A stretch of DNA of 64,000 bases from Tribonema minus (Eukaryota; Sar; Xanthophyceae; Tribonematales; Tribonemataceae), in contig JAFCMP010000017.1 of the NCBI GenBank assembly GCA_017506865.1, positions 186,001 to 250,000 on the forward strand, in the 5' to 3' direction. Under the pieces are notes generated by a model. The model worked only from the letters and a program-made list of their open reading frames with translations, ran no database searches and was not told the DNA's origin. This document shows positions 22,424-35,000 of this stretch, one piece after another. Positions within the stretch are counted from its first letter, which is position 1, and each line of letters opens with the position of its first letter. Position numbers and translations under genes: made by a program.

Positions 22424-25400
22424 ATGGCGCAGGTTGCCCCAGCGGCAGAGCAGCATGACGGAGGCGCTGCCAACGCTCTCAGCGATCTGATGCTCCTCAA
22501 CATGAAGCGGACCTTCGAGATGTTCGTGGACAGGGAGGGCAATCCACCTCCGGAATTTGAGCCTTCCCAGAAGGTGAAGATCGCGACGCGCATGGCCGCG
22601 GAGTACGCCGCGGTAAGAGAGCCCCCCACCACCATGCCCGTCGCGTCCAGTGCAGCAGCGGCACCAGCAGCATCGAACTCAACGAATGGCGCGCCAGCAG
22701 CTGCGGCAGCCGGGGGCGGGGACAAGGACGTCACTCGCATCGTCTCCCGCCTGGACGAGGAGAAGCGAGCCAAGGAGTACGCCGCGGCTGCTGCGGCATC
22801 AGGCTCGGCGAGCCTGGTTCTCTATGCGCCGAGCACAGAGGCCGCTGGGGGCGGAGGGGCGACGGCGGGAGCGGGGGGGGCGCTGGTGGTGGCGCGGAGA
22901 CAGGGGCCCAGCGTCCCTAAGCCCACGTGGCACGCGCCCTGGAAGCTGCAGAGCGTCGTCAGCGGGCACTTGGGTTGGGTGCGCGCGATAGCGTTCGACC
23001 CGGGGAACGAGTGGTTCGCTACGGGCTCCGCCGATCGTACCATCAAGGTGAGCGCTGTACGTCGGCAGGTGTGTCGCCTGTTTGGCGGCACTTGGCGTCT
23101 GCTGCATGGTACCAGGCATGCGTTGGTGCATTCAGGCAGTAGTAGTGCTCTAGGCACAGCCGATGACCTCATGTTGGCGCACCAGCTCAGCATCTCCCCT
23201 CAGGAGTCGGGTGCGGGCGGTTGTTTGCATTTCGCACACTGGTAGCACCGCATTGCATCGAGGTTCGATGATGTCAACAGGCTGCTGTTCTGTAAGGGCA
23301 GTGCTCAAGCGCCTTTCTTTGCTTACTGTAACGCACATAGTCTGCCATCTTCTTCGCTCTTTTGCGGTAGTCAACATTTCTGACTGGTGCCAGGCCGGCC
23401 ACTGCCATCATCTTTTGGGTGCACCTTGTGTAGAGTGTGTGCAAAAAGGCATTGCGCTCATTGCAGACTCCTTTTCAGCCACACATGAAGCACGGCACCG
23501 CGTACGCCGTCGCCGATCTTCAACTTCAACCCTCGCCTCGTGACTCACCACTGCGCACGTCGCTGCCAGGTGTGGGACCTGGCGAAGTGCGCGGCGGGCG
23601 CTGAGGGCGGGTTGAAGTTGACTCTCACGGGCCACATCAACTGCATCAGGGGGCTGGCCGTCTCGCCGCGGCACCCATACATGTTCTCTGCGGGCGAGGA
23701 CAAGAAGGTCCTGTGCTGGGACCTCGAGTGCAACAAGGTGTGTGGGCGGCGTTGACGGTGTGCGCATGCAGCGGATGCACTTGCCATGACATGAACTCTG
23801 GACGTGTGCCGTGTGCTGCAGACCCGGAGGGGGCTAGTGCGTACCTGGTCTGTTGTGGGGGTATTTGGGGGGGGGGGGGGGGGGGGTGCATGCATGAGTC
23901 GCAATAAGTCACACTCTCTGACCCCCCTTCAAGCAGTCTCTCTGGTAGGCGCAGTAGGGCTGCCAGAGCGCACACGCCTCAAAACTGCCTCCGCGTCACA
24001 AGGGCAGCTCCACTGTGTCAGACCTCACGCATGCCCGAACTTGCTCTCTTTTGCCCGGAAACTGCTGGCTTTGTCTTGGCGCAGGTCATCCGGCACTACT
24101 ACGGCCACCTTAGCGCATCTACGCAGGGCACATACGCATGCACACTCTTCCCACACACCAACAAGCAGTCGCTCTAGTAAGTGCAGTAACGTTGCACTTC
24201 TCTGTGTCTGTGCTCATGCGTGTCGCTCCTGTTGTCTCTGTCGCTGTTGTCGCCGTCTCGGCGCAGGTCATCCGGCACTACCACGGCCACCTGAGCGGCA
24301 TCTACGCGCTCGCGTTGCACCCGACGCTCGACATACTCATCACGGCCGGCAGGGACAGCGTCGCGCGCGTGTGGGACATGCGCTCCAAGCAGCAGGTGAG
24401 CGCTGGCGCGTGGGTAGGTAGGTATTTGTAAAGAGAAATATGGAACGTGCGATGCACGTGTGGGGCGGGGCGTTTCCTCCAAGGCAGCATGTGAGCGCGG
24501 ACGCAAGTTTAGGTAGGTAGTCGTGTGGAGAAAACATGCGCGACAGGTGCGCAGATGAGGCATTCGGCGTCGCAAGCGTATGAGATATGCGTTTCAAGCA
24601 GCAGGTGAGCACGGACGCATGTGTAGTTAGGTATGTTGTTGACAAGCAACGCTTGCGACAGGCGTGCTCGTGGGCAGGCATGCTCCTTGTGACGGGCATT
24701 GCAACAGAACACAGAGGCGCTGCATCACCAGCGGTCGCTGGTGCGCCGGGCGGCCGTTGAGCAGCAGGCGAGCTCGCATATGGGCATGCGCGTCAGAAAC
24801 GCCCGTGTGCGTAGGTAAGCAAGAACGTGTTGCAAAGCACTGTGACAGATGTCAAGTTGTTGTCGACCGATCATTGCTAGCAGCTCAACGGTTTCGTGGA
24901 GAGTTCCAAGTGCACTCCTGAACTCGTCGTGTGAATTTGTCAATGATGTGTCCCTCACAAAACATGAATCATTATACGGATCGACTGTTGCACACATATG
25001 ACCAATGTCGGAATGTAGCAGCAAAGAGCTTTCACACTCCTTATTAGAGGTCTTTCGTCATGTCAATGCGCGGTATGTATGTATGTGCAAGCGCCCCGGC
25101 AGCACATGTCCACCAAGCCCCAGGCTCCAAGGCACCAAGGCGGCCATCATTACTGTATGCGGTTCCACCCTGTTTTAGTGTTTGCCTCTGCTCATTTCTC
25201 GCCAACTGCCGCTGCTGATTTCCGCTTCTGTACGCTGCGCGCCGCGCAGATACACGTGCTGGCAGGGCACACGAACGCGGTCGGATCGCTGCTGACCAAT
25301 GCTGCAGACCCGCAGGTGCGTCGTGCTGCCGCTGCCATGTGCGTTTTGCCCCCATGCTCTACTTCAAGTTGATTAATTAAACTTCAGGCTGAGCGCTGCA

Positions 25401-28400
25401 GGTGCGTCACTTTGCGGCGTGCGTGTGTAGATCCGACAGCGTGTGCGAATGCATGCACATGAGAGGCGTGTCTGTGATGCTGGCGCAGTGTACCATGCTG
25501 CACTGCTGAAGACCGGTTGCCGCTGATCTGCACGTGCGTCATGCTGCCACGTGCATTTTCCATGCTCTACTTCAAGTTGAACTTTCTTATCTGAGCGCGC
25601 TTCAGCTAGCGACAGGACTGAGCACGCCGCCGCGCCGCGCAGTGCAGGTTGTAATCGGCGGCCACAACTGCTTCACCATCCTGGTAGTTCAGTGCAGCAC
25701 GTAGATGGCGCATGCATTCATCATCAGACATCAACTTGCACTTGAATTCGTGCCAGCAGCGCTCAGCACGCAGCCGCCGCTGCGCCTTGCAGGTCATCAC
25801 TGGCAGCCGACTGCACCACTTTTCTAGCAGTACGCTGCCCTGTTCACCCAACGACTGCAAGTCGAACTTCAAGTAGCAGCACCGCTCAGCACAGCACGCA
25901 ACCGCCACGTTGCACTGCGTAAATCATTACCGGCAGCCGCAACAGCACCAGTATGCTGCCCTGCTCACCCAACGACTGCAGCTCGTACTTCAAGTAGCAG
26001 CGCCGCACACACGCAACCGCCACGTTGCACCACGTCAATCATAACCGGCAGCCGCAACTGCACCAGTATGCTGCGCTGTTCACCCATCAACTGCAATTCG
26101 TACTGCAAGTAGCAGCGTCGCTCACACCGCACGTAACCGCCACGTTGCGCAGGTCATCACCGGCAGCCATGACTGCACCATCAAGCTGTGGGACCTGGTC
26201 GCCGGCAAGTCGTTCACGACGCTCACGCACCACAAGAAGGCCGTGCGCGCTCTCGCCGCGGGCAAGAGGGAGTTCTCCTTTGTCAGCGCCGCCGCCGACA
26301 ACATGAAGCGCTGGCAGGTGGGTCGCGCGCCGCTCCGCTGCATTTGAGCGCTGCTGCTGCGCATTGTGTACCAGGGGCAAGTTTTTTGCAGCGTTCAGCC
26401 AGCTCGAGCGCCGCTGTGTGTTGTTTCGGGGTTGACACAGCTCAGTGATGCTGTGCGCTGTGTGGGCGAGCTGTCAGCAGCGCTCAGCCAATGCCCTGAG
26501 TGCTGCTGTGTGTTGTTTACAGGGCGCGGGCATTGCTCAGCTTCATCTGAGCGCTGCTGCATGCATAGCAGTGTTTGCTCTACACAAGAGCATGTTTATT
26601 CAAGGGCGCTTTGCAGTTGAGCGACGAATAGCTCCATGTGCTCCTTCAACACACTCATGTTTGCCTGCGATTTGCCAGGATGGTGATTCCGCGCTGTGAT
26701 GACGCCGGAAGATGAGCGCTGCCGACTTGTTTAGGTTCAAGGCTAGCGTCACCTGTCACACACACGTGCTCACTGATAGTGCGCTCTTCAGCACGCAGCG
26801 TGCTGGACCCTTGAAACGCTGTGAACGGCTGATTATCCACGCGCGCGAGCGTGTTCTCTGAGCAGTGCAGCAGCGTATGCTGCGCACGACGCACATGATG
26901 GGTTTCTTTCTTCAACTTGTAGCATGCACGGTACACGCTCACCGCGTTTGCTCAGTACTGCTGCAGACTTACGCTACGCACATGGAGCACCTGATGTTGT
27001 TCTCGTTCGTTTGCTCGTAATCTGAACTGTGTACGCGCTGCTGCTGCCGCCGCAGGCGCGCGACGGCATGTTCCTCAACAACATGCGCGGCCACAATGCC
27101 ATCATCAACACGCTGTCATCCAACGAGGACAACGTGCTCTTCAGCGGCGGCGACAACGGCAGCATCACCTTCTGGGACTACGACACGGGGTACCCGTTCC
27201 AGGTGCGCTTTGTCTGAAGTTGAAGTTGAGGTGCTTGTAGGGTACCCGTTCCGGGCGTGCTTTGTGAATGCGCGTGTGCGCTTGTTGATGAGCAGCTACT
27301 TGACATCTGGTTCTTGAAGTTGAAGTTGAGCAGGCATCACGTTCTGGGAGTACGACACGGGGTACCCATTCCAGGTGCGCTTGCATGTACGTATCTACAT
27401 GGAAACGAATCAGAAGCGCTTCGCGACCTGGGCATCGCACGTACGGAAGTTACAGCTGGTACGTTGAAGTTGAGGTTCGTACCCACTACGTCAGTGGACC
27501 CATAGTAGCCGCAATGAATGGCAGGCTGCCGAGCAGTTGCAGGCTTCTTGCAGAGGCGATTCACCACGCCACATGTAAATTACGCCAGTACCTGCATTGC
27601 CCGCAGTGTAGGGCACAGCACAGGCGCGCAAGCTCTCTCTCCCGCGACGCTGGCGTCAACAAAAACGACGACAGCGCAGCCCGCCAAGCCGCCAGCGCCT
27701 GCGCATGATGCCGCAGCAACCAATGGCAACGCATCGTGTCCGCTCTGCGCGGCGTCTCAGTCATCGCATTTGGCTAACTTCTACCCTGAGTTCAGCCTTC
27801 AACGAACTAGGATGATTCCCGTGCCGCGCTGAGCTACATGCAGCTGTCCCCTTGTCTGCATTGATCATGCCGCTCAGTGCAAAGGCGCCCCCTCCCCCCC
27901 CCCATCCTGCACCCCGTGCCGAAATTACTGTAGCCCATCAGCTTCACAATAGCCCCCTCCCCCCGTCCCACCCCTCCTCCCTCACTGTGCAGAAAATGAC
28001 GAGCGGCGTGCAGCCTGGATCGCTTGATGCAGAGGCGGGCATCTTCTGCAGCAGCTTCGACGCTTCCGGCAGCCGCCTGGTCACCGGGGAGGCCGACAAG
28101 AGCATCAAGATATGGCGGGAGGTGAGGTCTAATGTGGTGTTTCTGGTTGGCGAACGACCAAGTAGGGGGTGGTTTCGCGCACATGCCTCAGAGTATAGAG
28201 TCGGCGGCCCACGCTGGGCAAGGTGCCTAGGCACAATGCCTGCAACACCCGCTGACATCTCGTGGAAAGTTTGCACAGCGTCTTGCGACGGGCTGCGCTA
28301 TTTCGCGGAAAGCTCACAACTCTAAACTACAAGTTCATTACAGCAAATGTTCCAACGCTGCCGCCGTTCGCATATCTATTGACCCACAGTTTGCAAAAGA

Positions 28401-28634
28401 TGAATTGAGACATAGCAGCACGTTTCGGCCGCATCTTTTTTGTGCATGGACGCATGCCATCATGGCCAGGCGCGGACAATCCATGCACTTATGTACAGGT
28501 TCTCTGCTGAGTGTGCTGCGTGTCCCTCAACTCTGCGCGCGTGCTCGCCATGACAGGACTTGGAGGCAACGCCCGAGACGCACCCCATCGACATGAAGCA
28601 GTGGGCCAAGGACTACACGGCGCGTCGGCGATGA
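22424..28634 (+). CDS. PLRG1: PLRG1/PRL1 WD40-repeat splicing factor
   Basis: Eight exons, 22424-23047, 23570-23737, 24267-24395, 25250-25315, 26153-26317, 27056-27202, 27993-28121 and 28557-28634, all phase 0, encode 501 residues (human PLRG1: 514). PLRG1 is a core subunit of the Prp19/CDC5L complex, which activates the spliceosome. After a ~190-residue N-terminal region come seven WD40 repeats: [89 protein letters not shown], and [22 protein letters not shown]. The last is characteristic of PLRG1. The C terminus ends in ARRR. Introns 2, 3, 4 and 6 contain diverged copies of adjacent exon edges. Confidence 0.95.
24080..24135 (+). repeat. Decoy copy of the 5' edge of PLRG1 exon 3
   Basis: GGCGCAGGTCATCCGGCACT at 24080 repeats the genuine acceptor and exon start at 24261, followed by a near copy of the next ~25 coding bases before it diverges. 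The copy has an intact AG and lies 181 bp upstream of the real site. Surrounding intron sequence is also partly duplicated. Confidence 0.85.
24470..24810 (+). repeat. Diverged copies of the 3' edge of PLRG1 exon 3
   Basis: The genuine edge CCAAGCAGCAGGTGAGCGC (near 24385) is echoed at about 24482, 24592 and 24757. Each copy has a variant of AGCAGCAGGTGAGC followed by GGTAGGTA-like intron sequence. The 24592 copy retains a perfect CAG|GTGAGC donor; the last has GC in place of GT. Confidence 0.8.
25785..26152 (+). repeat. Array of copies of the 5' edge of PLRG1 exon 5
   Basis: The genuine acceptor edge at 26143-26180 (CACGTTGCGCAGGTCATCAC) is preceded by diverged copies near 25785, 25911 and 26024, spaced about 113-130 bp. 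Each holds a variant of GTCATCACCGGCAGCC and GACTGCACCA. Only the first retains a GCAGGTCATCAC acceptor; the others have mutated AG. Two copies also share ACTTCAAGTAGCAGC. Confidence 0.85.
27236..27385 (+). repeat. Two copies of the 3' edge of PLRG1 exon 6
   Basis: GGGTACCCGTTCC at 27240 and GGGTACCCATTCCAGGTGCG at 27360 repeat the genuine edge at 27189. The second copy reaches back through CTGGGAGTACGACACG, about 50 bp of exon sequence, and keeps the donor. Each copy is preceded by TTGAAGTTGAAGTTGAG. Confidence 0.85.
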
Positions 28635-30479
28635 GGGCTGAGCGGCGTGGCACACAAAAAATAGAAAAGTTCAACATCATCTTCAACACCAATCTCACTG
28701 TCGACTGTTGAACACCAGCAAATGCACAGTTGACAGAACGCGCGGCACCACGTGTTTTGGCGGTCAGCTGCGTAGGTATGCTTGTCTTCACATGCTTTCA
28801 GTCGCAGTATCCAAGAAATGTTGTACCGCCATGGGTTTCCGTCTGTGCGCAACAATTCTGTCATGTGCAGCCTTGCTCTTTGGCAATTGTTTGCCATAAT
28901 CTGCGCACTCAAAGGGCTGTACAGTCTGCACTTTGCTTGTCATCTGCACCGGTCACTCATTGAATGCCCTGAGCAAAGGATATGCACATTTGCACGCCAA
29001 CCAGTACTGCAAGCAGGAAAAAGTTCAGTGGATGTGGCATCATGCCAATGCCATTACGACTTGCCTGCGTCCCCTCGGTGCTGCCAGTATGTGCACATAA
29101 GCGGCAGCTGGCAGTGATCTCAGCTGCTGTGGAAGATGTTGCGGTCAGTGCGCCTTCTTCGCCCCTACTCGTTACTACGCCAGTACTTACACAAAGCGCC
29201 ACACTGCAGTAGGTAGTGGCACACGCAACAGCCACTGTGATGCACGAGGCCGGTGAAGGGAAGGGGGAGGGGGGGGGGGAGAATGGATTACCCTGTCACA
29301 TCTGCGGCGCCACACCGCCATTCAAGCAGTTGCCACCAAAAAAGAGCTGCATAACAACGTCGCCCAGGTCACAAAATTCGTGCCTGAACGCGCCTCTTTG
29401 GCTGTGCTAGGACCGCTCAAACATGGTTCCGTCAACACCTCTCCGTCGCTTTAGAAAGGGGACCTCTACACTTGGGGTGTGTGCAAATGACCAGGAGCTT
29501 ATTAAAACTCGACCTCTACGCGCCGTGGCTCGATGTGTGTGACATGAAATTGAGGAGCTGCTGCAGAAACGGCACCATCGTACGCACGAGTGTTGATGTG
29601 CCATACACGAATCGAAGAAGGCACGCCGCTCGGCTGCATCCTTTCTCAAGTGTGTGCGGCGCTGCGGTCCTTGGAGTCTGTTCACATGCTTCAACTGCAT
29701 GGTTGCGCTACCAGAGTGCTGTGTGTGCAGAGCTGCAGAGTTTTGGTGGCGCCGCAGCCGCCGGTGCTGCGCATACAGGTCTGCATAGCGGCACCATTGC
29801 ACTAATTGGCATTGCTGTGCCGTACGTATATCGAAGATGGCGTGCTGGTTAGCTGCATCGCCGCGAATCTCCAGTGTCTGCAGCGGTGCTGCGATCCTTC
29901 CGCGTGCGCGCACTTCAACTTCAACGTGCAGCTTCGTGGAGCTGCGTCAGTGCACGCATTGACGTACCAGGCGCAACTGAAGTAGGCACCATGCTCAATG
30001 CAGCACTAAATATATGCACGGTTTCAAGTGTTTGTGACGCCCGCTGCGCGCGCGCGCTTCAACTTCAACGTGCAGGTTTGCCGCTACCAATGACGCTGGC
30101 CAGTTGCGCGCTGCACACTGCAGTGGCACACGTTTCAGTGTGAAAGTAGTCCCTGGCGGTACACCGTGAATAGGCATACAGGCCTGCGATGCCACTGCAA
30201 TGCAACAAAAATATGACCTGTTACAATATGATGAAATTTTCATGCAAGGACCAGGGAGGTATACCTGGGCAATGCATTCCAAACAAGCATTCAGAGCTCC
30301 ATCCTTTGTCGGTGCTCAACGCTCACATGAATGGTATGATGCTGCATTTGATGCAGTCTCTCGTGGCATTTGCATCTGCGAGCAGGCAGCTCAGCTGCTG
30401 GTGCACCATGCTTTGATGGTGGTAATGCTGCCCATACCGAGGCGATGGTGACAATTAATATGATTGTGATTGGCTCGCC
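28635..30479. other. Intergenic region downstream of PLRG1
   Basis: No gene is supported here. Two diverged ~120-bp copies lie at about 29570-29690 and 29785-29905, both containing CGGCACCAT and ATCGAAGA. CGCGCTTCAACTTCAACGTG-like words occur at 29903 and 30055. Short open frames in this stretch show no family match. Confidence 0.45.
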
Positions 30480-31436
30480 AAGGGGGACGGCGCGGCGGCA
30501 CCGCCTGGGGGGTACGAGTGGATGCGGCGAGAGGGGGCGGTGGCGGAGTGCCCCGTAGACAAGCGGAGGTTGCTGATGGCGTGGGACCTGCAGCGCTTCT
30601 GCGGCTTCGTGTTCGAGGGCGCGCGCAGGGCGTGGGTCACCATGTCCGCAGCGCCTGCTTCCCAGCAGCGCCGGTTCTGGCAGGTGGAGGGGGTGCCCGG
30701 ACCGCTGTTGGAGAAACGAAAGCGCGACCCTCTGCTGCTGGTGCTGCTGGCGTTTTGAGTGGTAGCAGCGCACCCGCAGGCCGACGGCTTGGGCTTCGCC
30801 ATATTCCTCAACGGACGCATCGAGCTGCTCAACGCACGCTTGGTGCGCGGCGCACAGCACTTCCTGCAGCTCTCCACGCCCCGCTACCGCGGCACCATCG
30901 CGTGCGGCAGGCACCTGGAGGGGGGGGGGAACGGCGTCGCGCCGGACAGCCGCGAGGCGCGGCTCGTCGCGGTCAGCAAGCTCGCGCAGCAGAACGCAGC
31001 AGCGTTCTGCCCCCCCCCTCCTCCAGGTACCTGCCGCGCGCGGCGGTGCCGCGGTAGCGGCGCATGGTCTTTGACAGGGGTGCTGTGCGCCGCGCACGAA
31101 GCGTGCGTTGAACAGCTCAATGCGCCCGTTGAGGAGTACGGCGAAGCCGAGCGCGTCGGCCTGCGGGTGTGCTGCTACCACGCCAATTTTACGCCAGCAG
31201 CGCCAGCAGCAGAGGTCGCACTTTGGTTTCTCCGGGCCCCCCTCCACCTGCCAGAACTTGCGCTGCTGGGAAGCAGGCGCGGCGACCCACGCCCTGTACG
31301 TGTCCCTGAACATGAAGCCGCAGAAGCGCTGCAAGTCGAACGTCATCACCCACCTCCGCATGTCTACAGGGCACTCCCCACCTCTCGCCGCATCCACTCA
31401 TACCCCGCAGGCGGTGCCGCCGCGCCGTGCCCCTTG
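30480..31436. repeat. Large inverted repeat with coding-like arms (arms ~430-450 bp, ~80-bp spacer)
   Basis: The left arm, about 30480-30930, reappears as its reverse complement at about 31011-31436, with moderate divergence and short indels. Both arms read as the same protein segment outward to centre: YEWMRRE, then ECPVDKRRLL or ECPVDMRRWV, DLQRFCGF, APASQQR, FWQVE, and later NGRIEL and ARLVRGAQ. Frames are broken in each arm. I do not recognise the family. It could be a duplicated, decayed exon pair, and a transcript through it would fold into a long hairpin. Both arms begin just after an ...AAG|GG junction that may be a former 3' splice site. Confidence 0.8.
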
Positions 31437-32072
31437 AAAATGTCGACTTCGTCCCTCAGCAACACACGCCTGCTTTTGAAAAGCGTCCATGTATTGCATA
31501 CTTCCGTCGCTGAAGAGAAAGCAGCCAGTACGAGATGAGCTGCAGCTTCAGCACAATCTCACCAAATATCCAGGTCCAAGTCACTTTTCTGAATTTGTAA
31601 GAAGTCTTGTTGATTCCTCTCATGCCAGGCAACAGCTGACACCGCACTGATTACGGCACTTGGACACGAAAAGGGAGCGTCACGTGCTGGTTCTGTTCTC
31701 ACCTAGGGCGACGCGCCTACTTCAAATTTGCCTCAGACGGCAGGCTACCACAGCACCTGTGCTCACTAGCTGCGATTCAAAATGGGCTATGCCAGACGCC
31801 GTTGCTCCGCTTGACTGGATCACAGGACCAGGACTAGACCAACAGCAGGAGGGGAAAGCGCGATCCAGAAGCGCTGCTTGGAGGGTTGTATTTTGGACAT
31901 CACTTGCTGACTGCCTGGCGTCGCGGCGACTCAATGCCGCTGCTATTACGTCAAGACTGCACATCTAGAACCACTGCACTTGGGTGACCACCGCCGCCAA
32001 TCTTAGGAACATCGAGCTCATCGGCAGGGGATACTCACGTGATCGACCCGTTGAGCTGTCTGTCGGCTGTCG
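31437..32072. other. Upstream flank of the GHKL ATPase gene
   Basis: About 640 bases with no supported gene. It presumably holds the promoter and 5' UTR of the next gene. TTCAAATTTGCC lies near 31720; no clear core promoter element is visible. Confidence 0.4.
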
Positions 32073-35000
32073 ATGAACGCCCCGCCAGAGGTGCGGCAGA
32101 TAGAGGCATTTGCGGGGCCCGCGCCTGCAAGTGTCACCCACTGCATAAGCACCTTTGCTGCTGACTTTCCGCCCATACCGCTGCCGGAAAGCCAGAGGAA
32201 ACCGGAGCTGCAAATCGGCACCAGCGCCAGCCTAAACATGGCACCCACCTACATGGCCAACAGCGAGGGTTTTGGGCACGTCCGCGAGCTGACGCAGAAC
32301 TGGTTTGACAGGCAAGCCTTCATAGTGCAGAATCTAACGTTGCCGTGCGCTGAGAGCCTGCCGAGTGCCTCTAGATGCTGGGCTGAGCTGTACATGGTGT
32401 ACCTCCAAGTCGCTGCAGCAGCCATGACTTAGCCTCTCACACCAAGCCCTCTTCTGCGCCTGTGCCGCGACGACAGATGCAGTGCCTGGTCTCAGCAACT
32501 AGGGACCACAGTCAGGCTGTGGGGACCAGAACAGTGGCAGCGAAGGGTTCGTATTCTACGGCATGGTTGCGGTGAGTTGTCGTCGTTGGCTCGGAATAGC
32601 AGCCGCGCTGATAGCAATAGCAACGCGGCAGCGTGCATGTATGCTTGCAAGGTGTATGGATCGCTTGCGAATGAAGTTAGCCATGCTTGCAGCTGCAGCA
32701 GCAGGAGCAGCAGCACCAGCAGCGGTGCCAGCAGCACCACCCCCGTTGTGGTGCTGGTTTCTACTGTTAGTACTGTTTCAGTAGGGAGAAGACCCTCCCT
32801 AGCAGGTGTAGAGTCAAAGCACGCAAACATGCGTTTCGCCGTTCACCTGTTGTGAACCCTCAACCGACGCGCTTGAGGAGCCGTGTCACCTCAACATTGT
32901 CACAACTTCAAGCGTGACTCCCCTACGTGCCTGTGCAGGACTACCCCCCGCCAGCCGACGCCACCGCCGCGCCGCAGCAGCGGAGCTGGGGCCTCGGCTA
33001 CATCGCCGAGTGGCGCGACGCACTCAGCAACACATGGACCATACAGCTCACGAACTACGGCACGCAGCTGCCGGCGGACGTACTGGTGCTCGGCGTCAGT
33101 GAGCACGGCAGCGCAGCCGCGCACGCCGGCGCATTCGGCGAGGGCATGAAGGTGGAGATCAACAGGGTGACGGCTGGCGGCGCGCGCGTCGTGGCGGCGA
33201 CGGGCGCGCACCTCTGGACCTTTGCGCACGAGCACATGGCGGCGCTCGGCGGCGGCGTCGCCGCGGCGGCGGCGCGCACGCTCGTGGTGCGCGTCGCCGC
33301 CGCCGCTGCCGGGTGCGACGCCACGGCGCTCGCCGCGCGCGGCCTGCGCGCGCGGCTCGACGCGGAGGACACCCTGTTTCTGCAGCAGCGCTCCGCGCGC
33401 CCGTCGCTGCTGAGCCGCGACGACTTCCCGGCGTCGACCGTGGAGCTTCTCACCGCCTCGCGCCACCGCGGCGCCGTCTTCGTCCACGGCATCCGCGTGA
33501 AGCGCGCCGACCCCGCGCACCTCGCGGCGTTCGGCATCAACTACACGGGCCCTGCGGCGACGTACCGCGAACTCGGGCTCACGCGCGACCGCAGCGACCT
33601 GCGCCGCGGCAGCGCCGCCATCGTGTTCGGCGTCAGCGGCGCGGCGATGATGGCGGCGGCGCTGCCGGCGGGCGACCCGCGCGCCGCGCAGCGCGCCCCT
33701 GCCCTCGACCTCATCTGCACGGAGCTGCACCGCCCGTGGTCGGCGCTGGCAGGGCTGGGGACGTACACGGGCGGCAACGCGCATGCCTTCCACGGCGCAC
33801 TCTATGCGCACGTCTCCGCGCAGTTCGGCGAGGCGGACGACGGCATCGTGCCCGTTTTGCTCGGCGCCGACGCCAGCGACTTTGCCAAAGACGCCGTGTA
33901 CCTCGGCTTCAAGGTGGTGTACGTCGAGCGGCCGCTGCTCACCGCGCTGCAGAGCGCGCCCGCGTGCCCCACCACCGCGGAGCAGCTGTGGGCAAAGCGG
34001 CGCGAAGCCGTGCTGGCGGCGTCGCCCGCGGAGCCCGCCGGCGATGCGCAGCGGTGCTTCCGCGGCGAGCTGGTCGCGCTCGCGCGCCGCGTGTGCGCGC
34101 CGCACGCCGCATTCTTCTCCGACATCCTCTTCCGGCGCCTCGGCGCGGGCTCCAACACGGTGGTCGTGAAGACGACCAATGCGCGTGGCGAGGCGGTGCT
34201 CGTCGTGAACGGCGACTTCTTCTTTGACGCACCCTTCGGCGCCGCCGTGCACGCCAAGCTGCAGCGGGAGGGCGCCGACGCGTGCGAGGGCGACGCGCGC
34301 GCGTGCGGCTGCGTCCGCGCCGTCTTCGTCGAGGAGGTCCTGAAGGCCGTCTTCCGCGGCAACGAGCCGGAGCGCCGCCGCCGCGAGCGCGCGCTGCTGC
34401 ACCGCTGCCTCGGCCAGCTGCCCGGAAACCTGCCAGCGGCTCCGGCAGCGGCGGCGGCAGTGGCGGATGTGGCGCCGGCGGCGCCGCCCGCTGTGAAGAG
34501 TGCCTGCGAGCCTGCTCGTAGCCCGACGGCGGCGCCGCCGCCAGCGCCGCATGCGCCGCACCACGGCAGCAGCGGCAGTGGCAGCAGCGGCGGCGCCAGT
34601 GGCAGCGGTGGCGGCGTTTGTGGCGGCGGCGGCAGCGCGAACGCGGCAGGAGGGGGCAGCAGCGCAGCAGCTGGCAACGCTACCGCCGGCGCCGGCACGC
34701 GTCTGCCGCCGCGCGTGGGGCACCGCGGAGGAGCAGCGGCAGCAGGCGCAGCGCATTCTTGCAAAGTGCCTCGGCGGCCTCAGCGACGTGTGGTCCAACG
34801 CCGCCGCGTTCGACGCGCTGACGGAAGCGCCGGCCGCACCGCCGCCGCCGGCAGCAGCGGTCTGCGACACCTGCAGGGGCGTGTCGCTAGTGGCGCTACA
34901 CGGCCACGGCGTGGCGGCGCTGCGCGGCGCGCCGATCTTCGTGCCGCCGTCGTGCTCACCGGCGCTGGCGGCGCGCGTCGCGCGCGCGGCGGGCGCCGTC

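Noticed and set aside
29610-29690. Reverse transcriptase fragment (EEGTPLGCILSQ)
   Set aside because: Only a short resemblance to RT motif B; no neighbouring RT motifs, and the second copy nearby does not preserve it.
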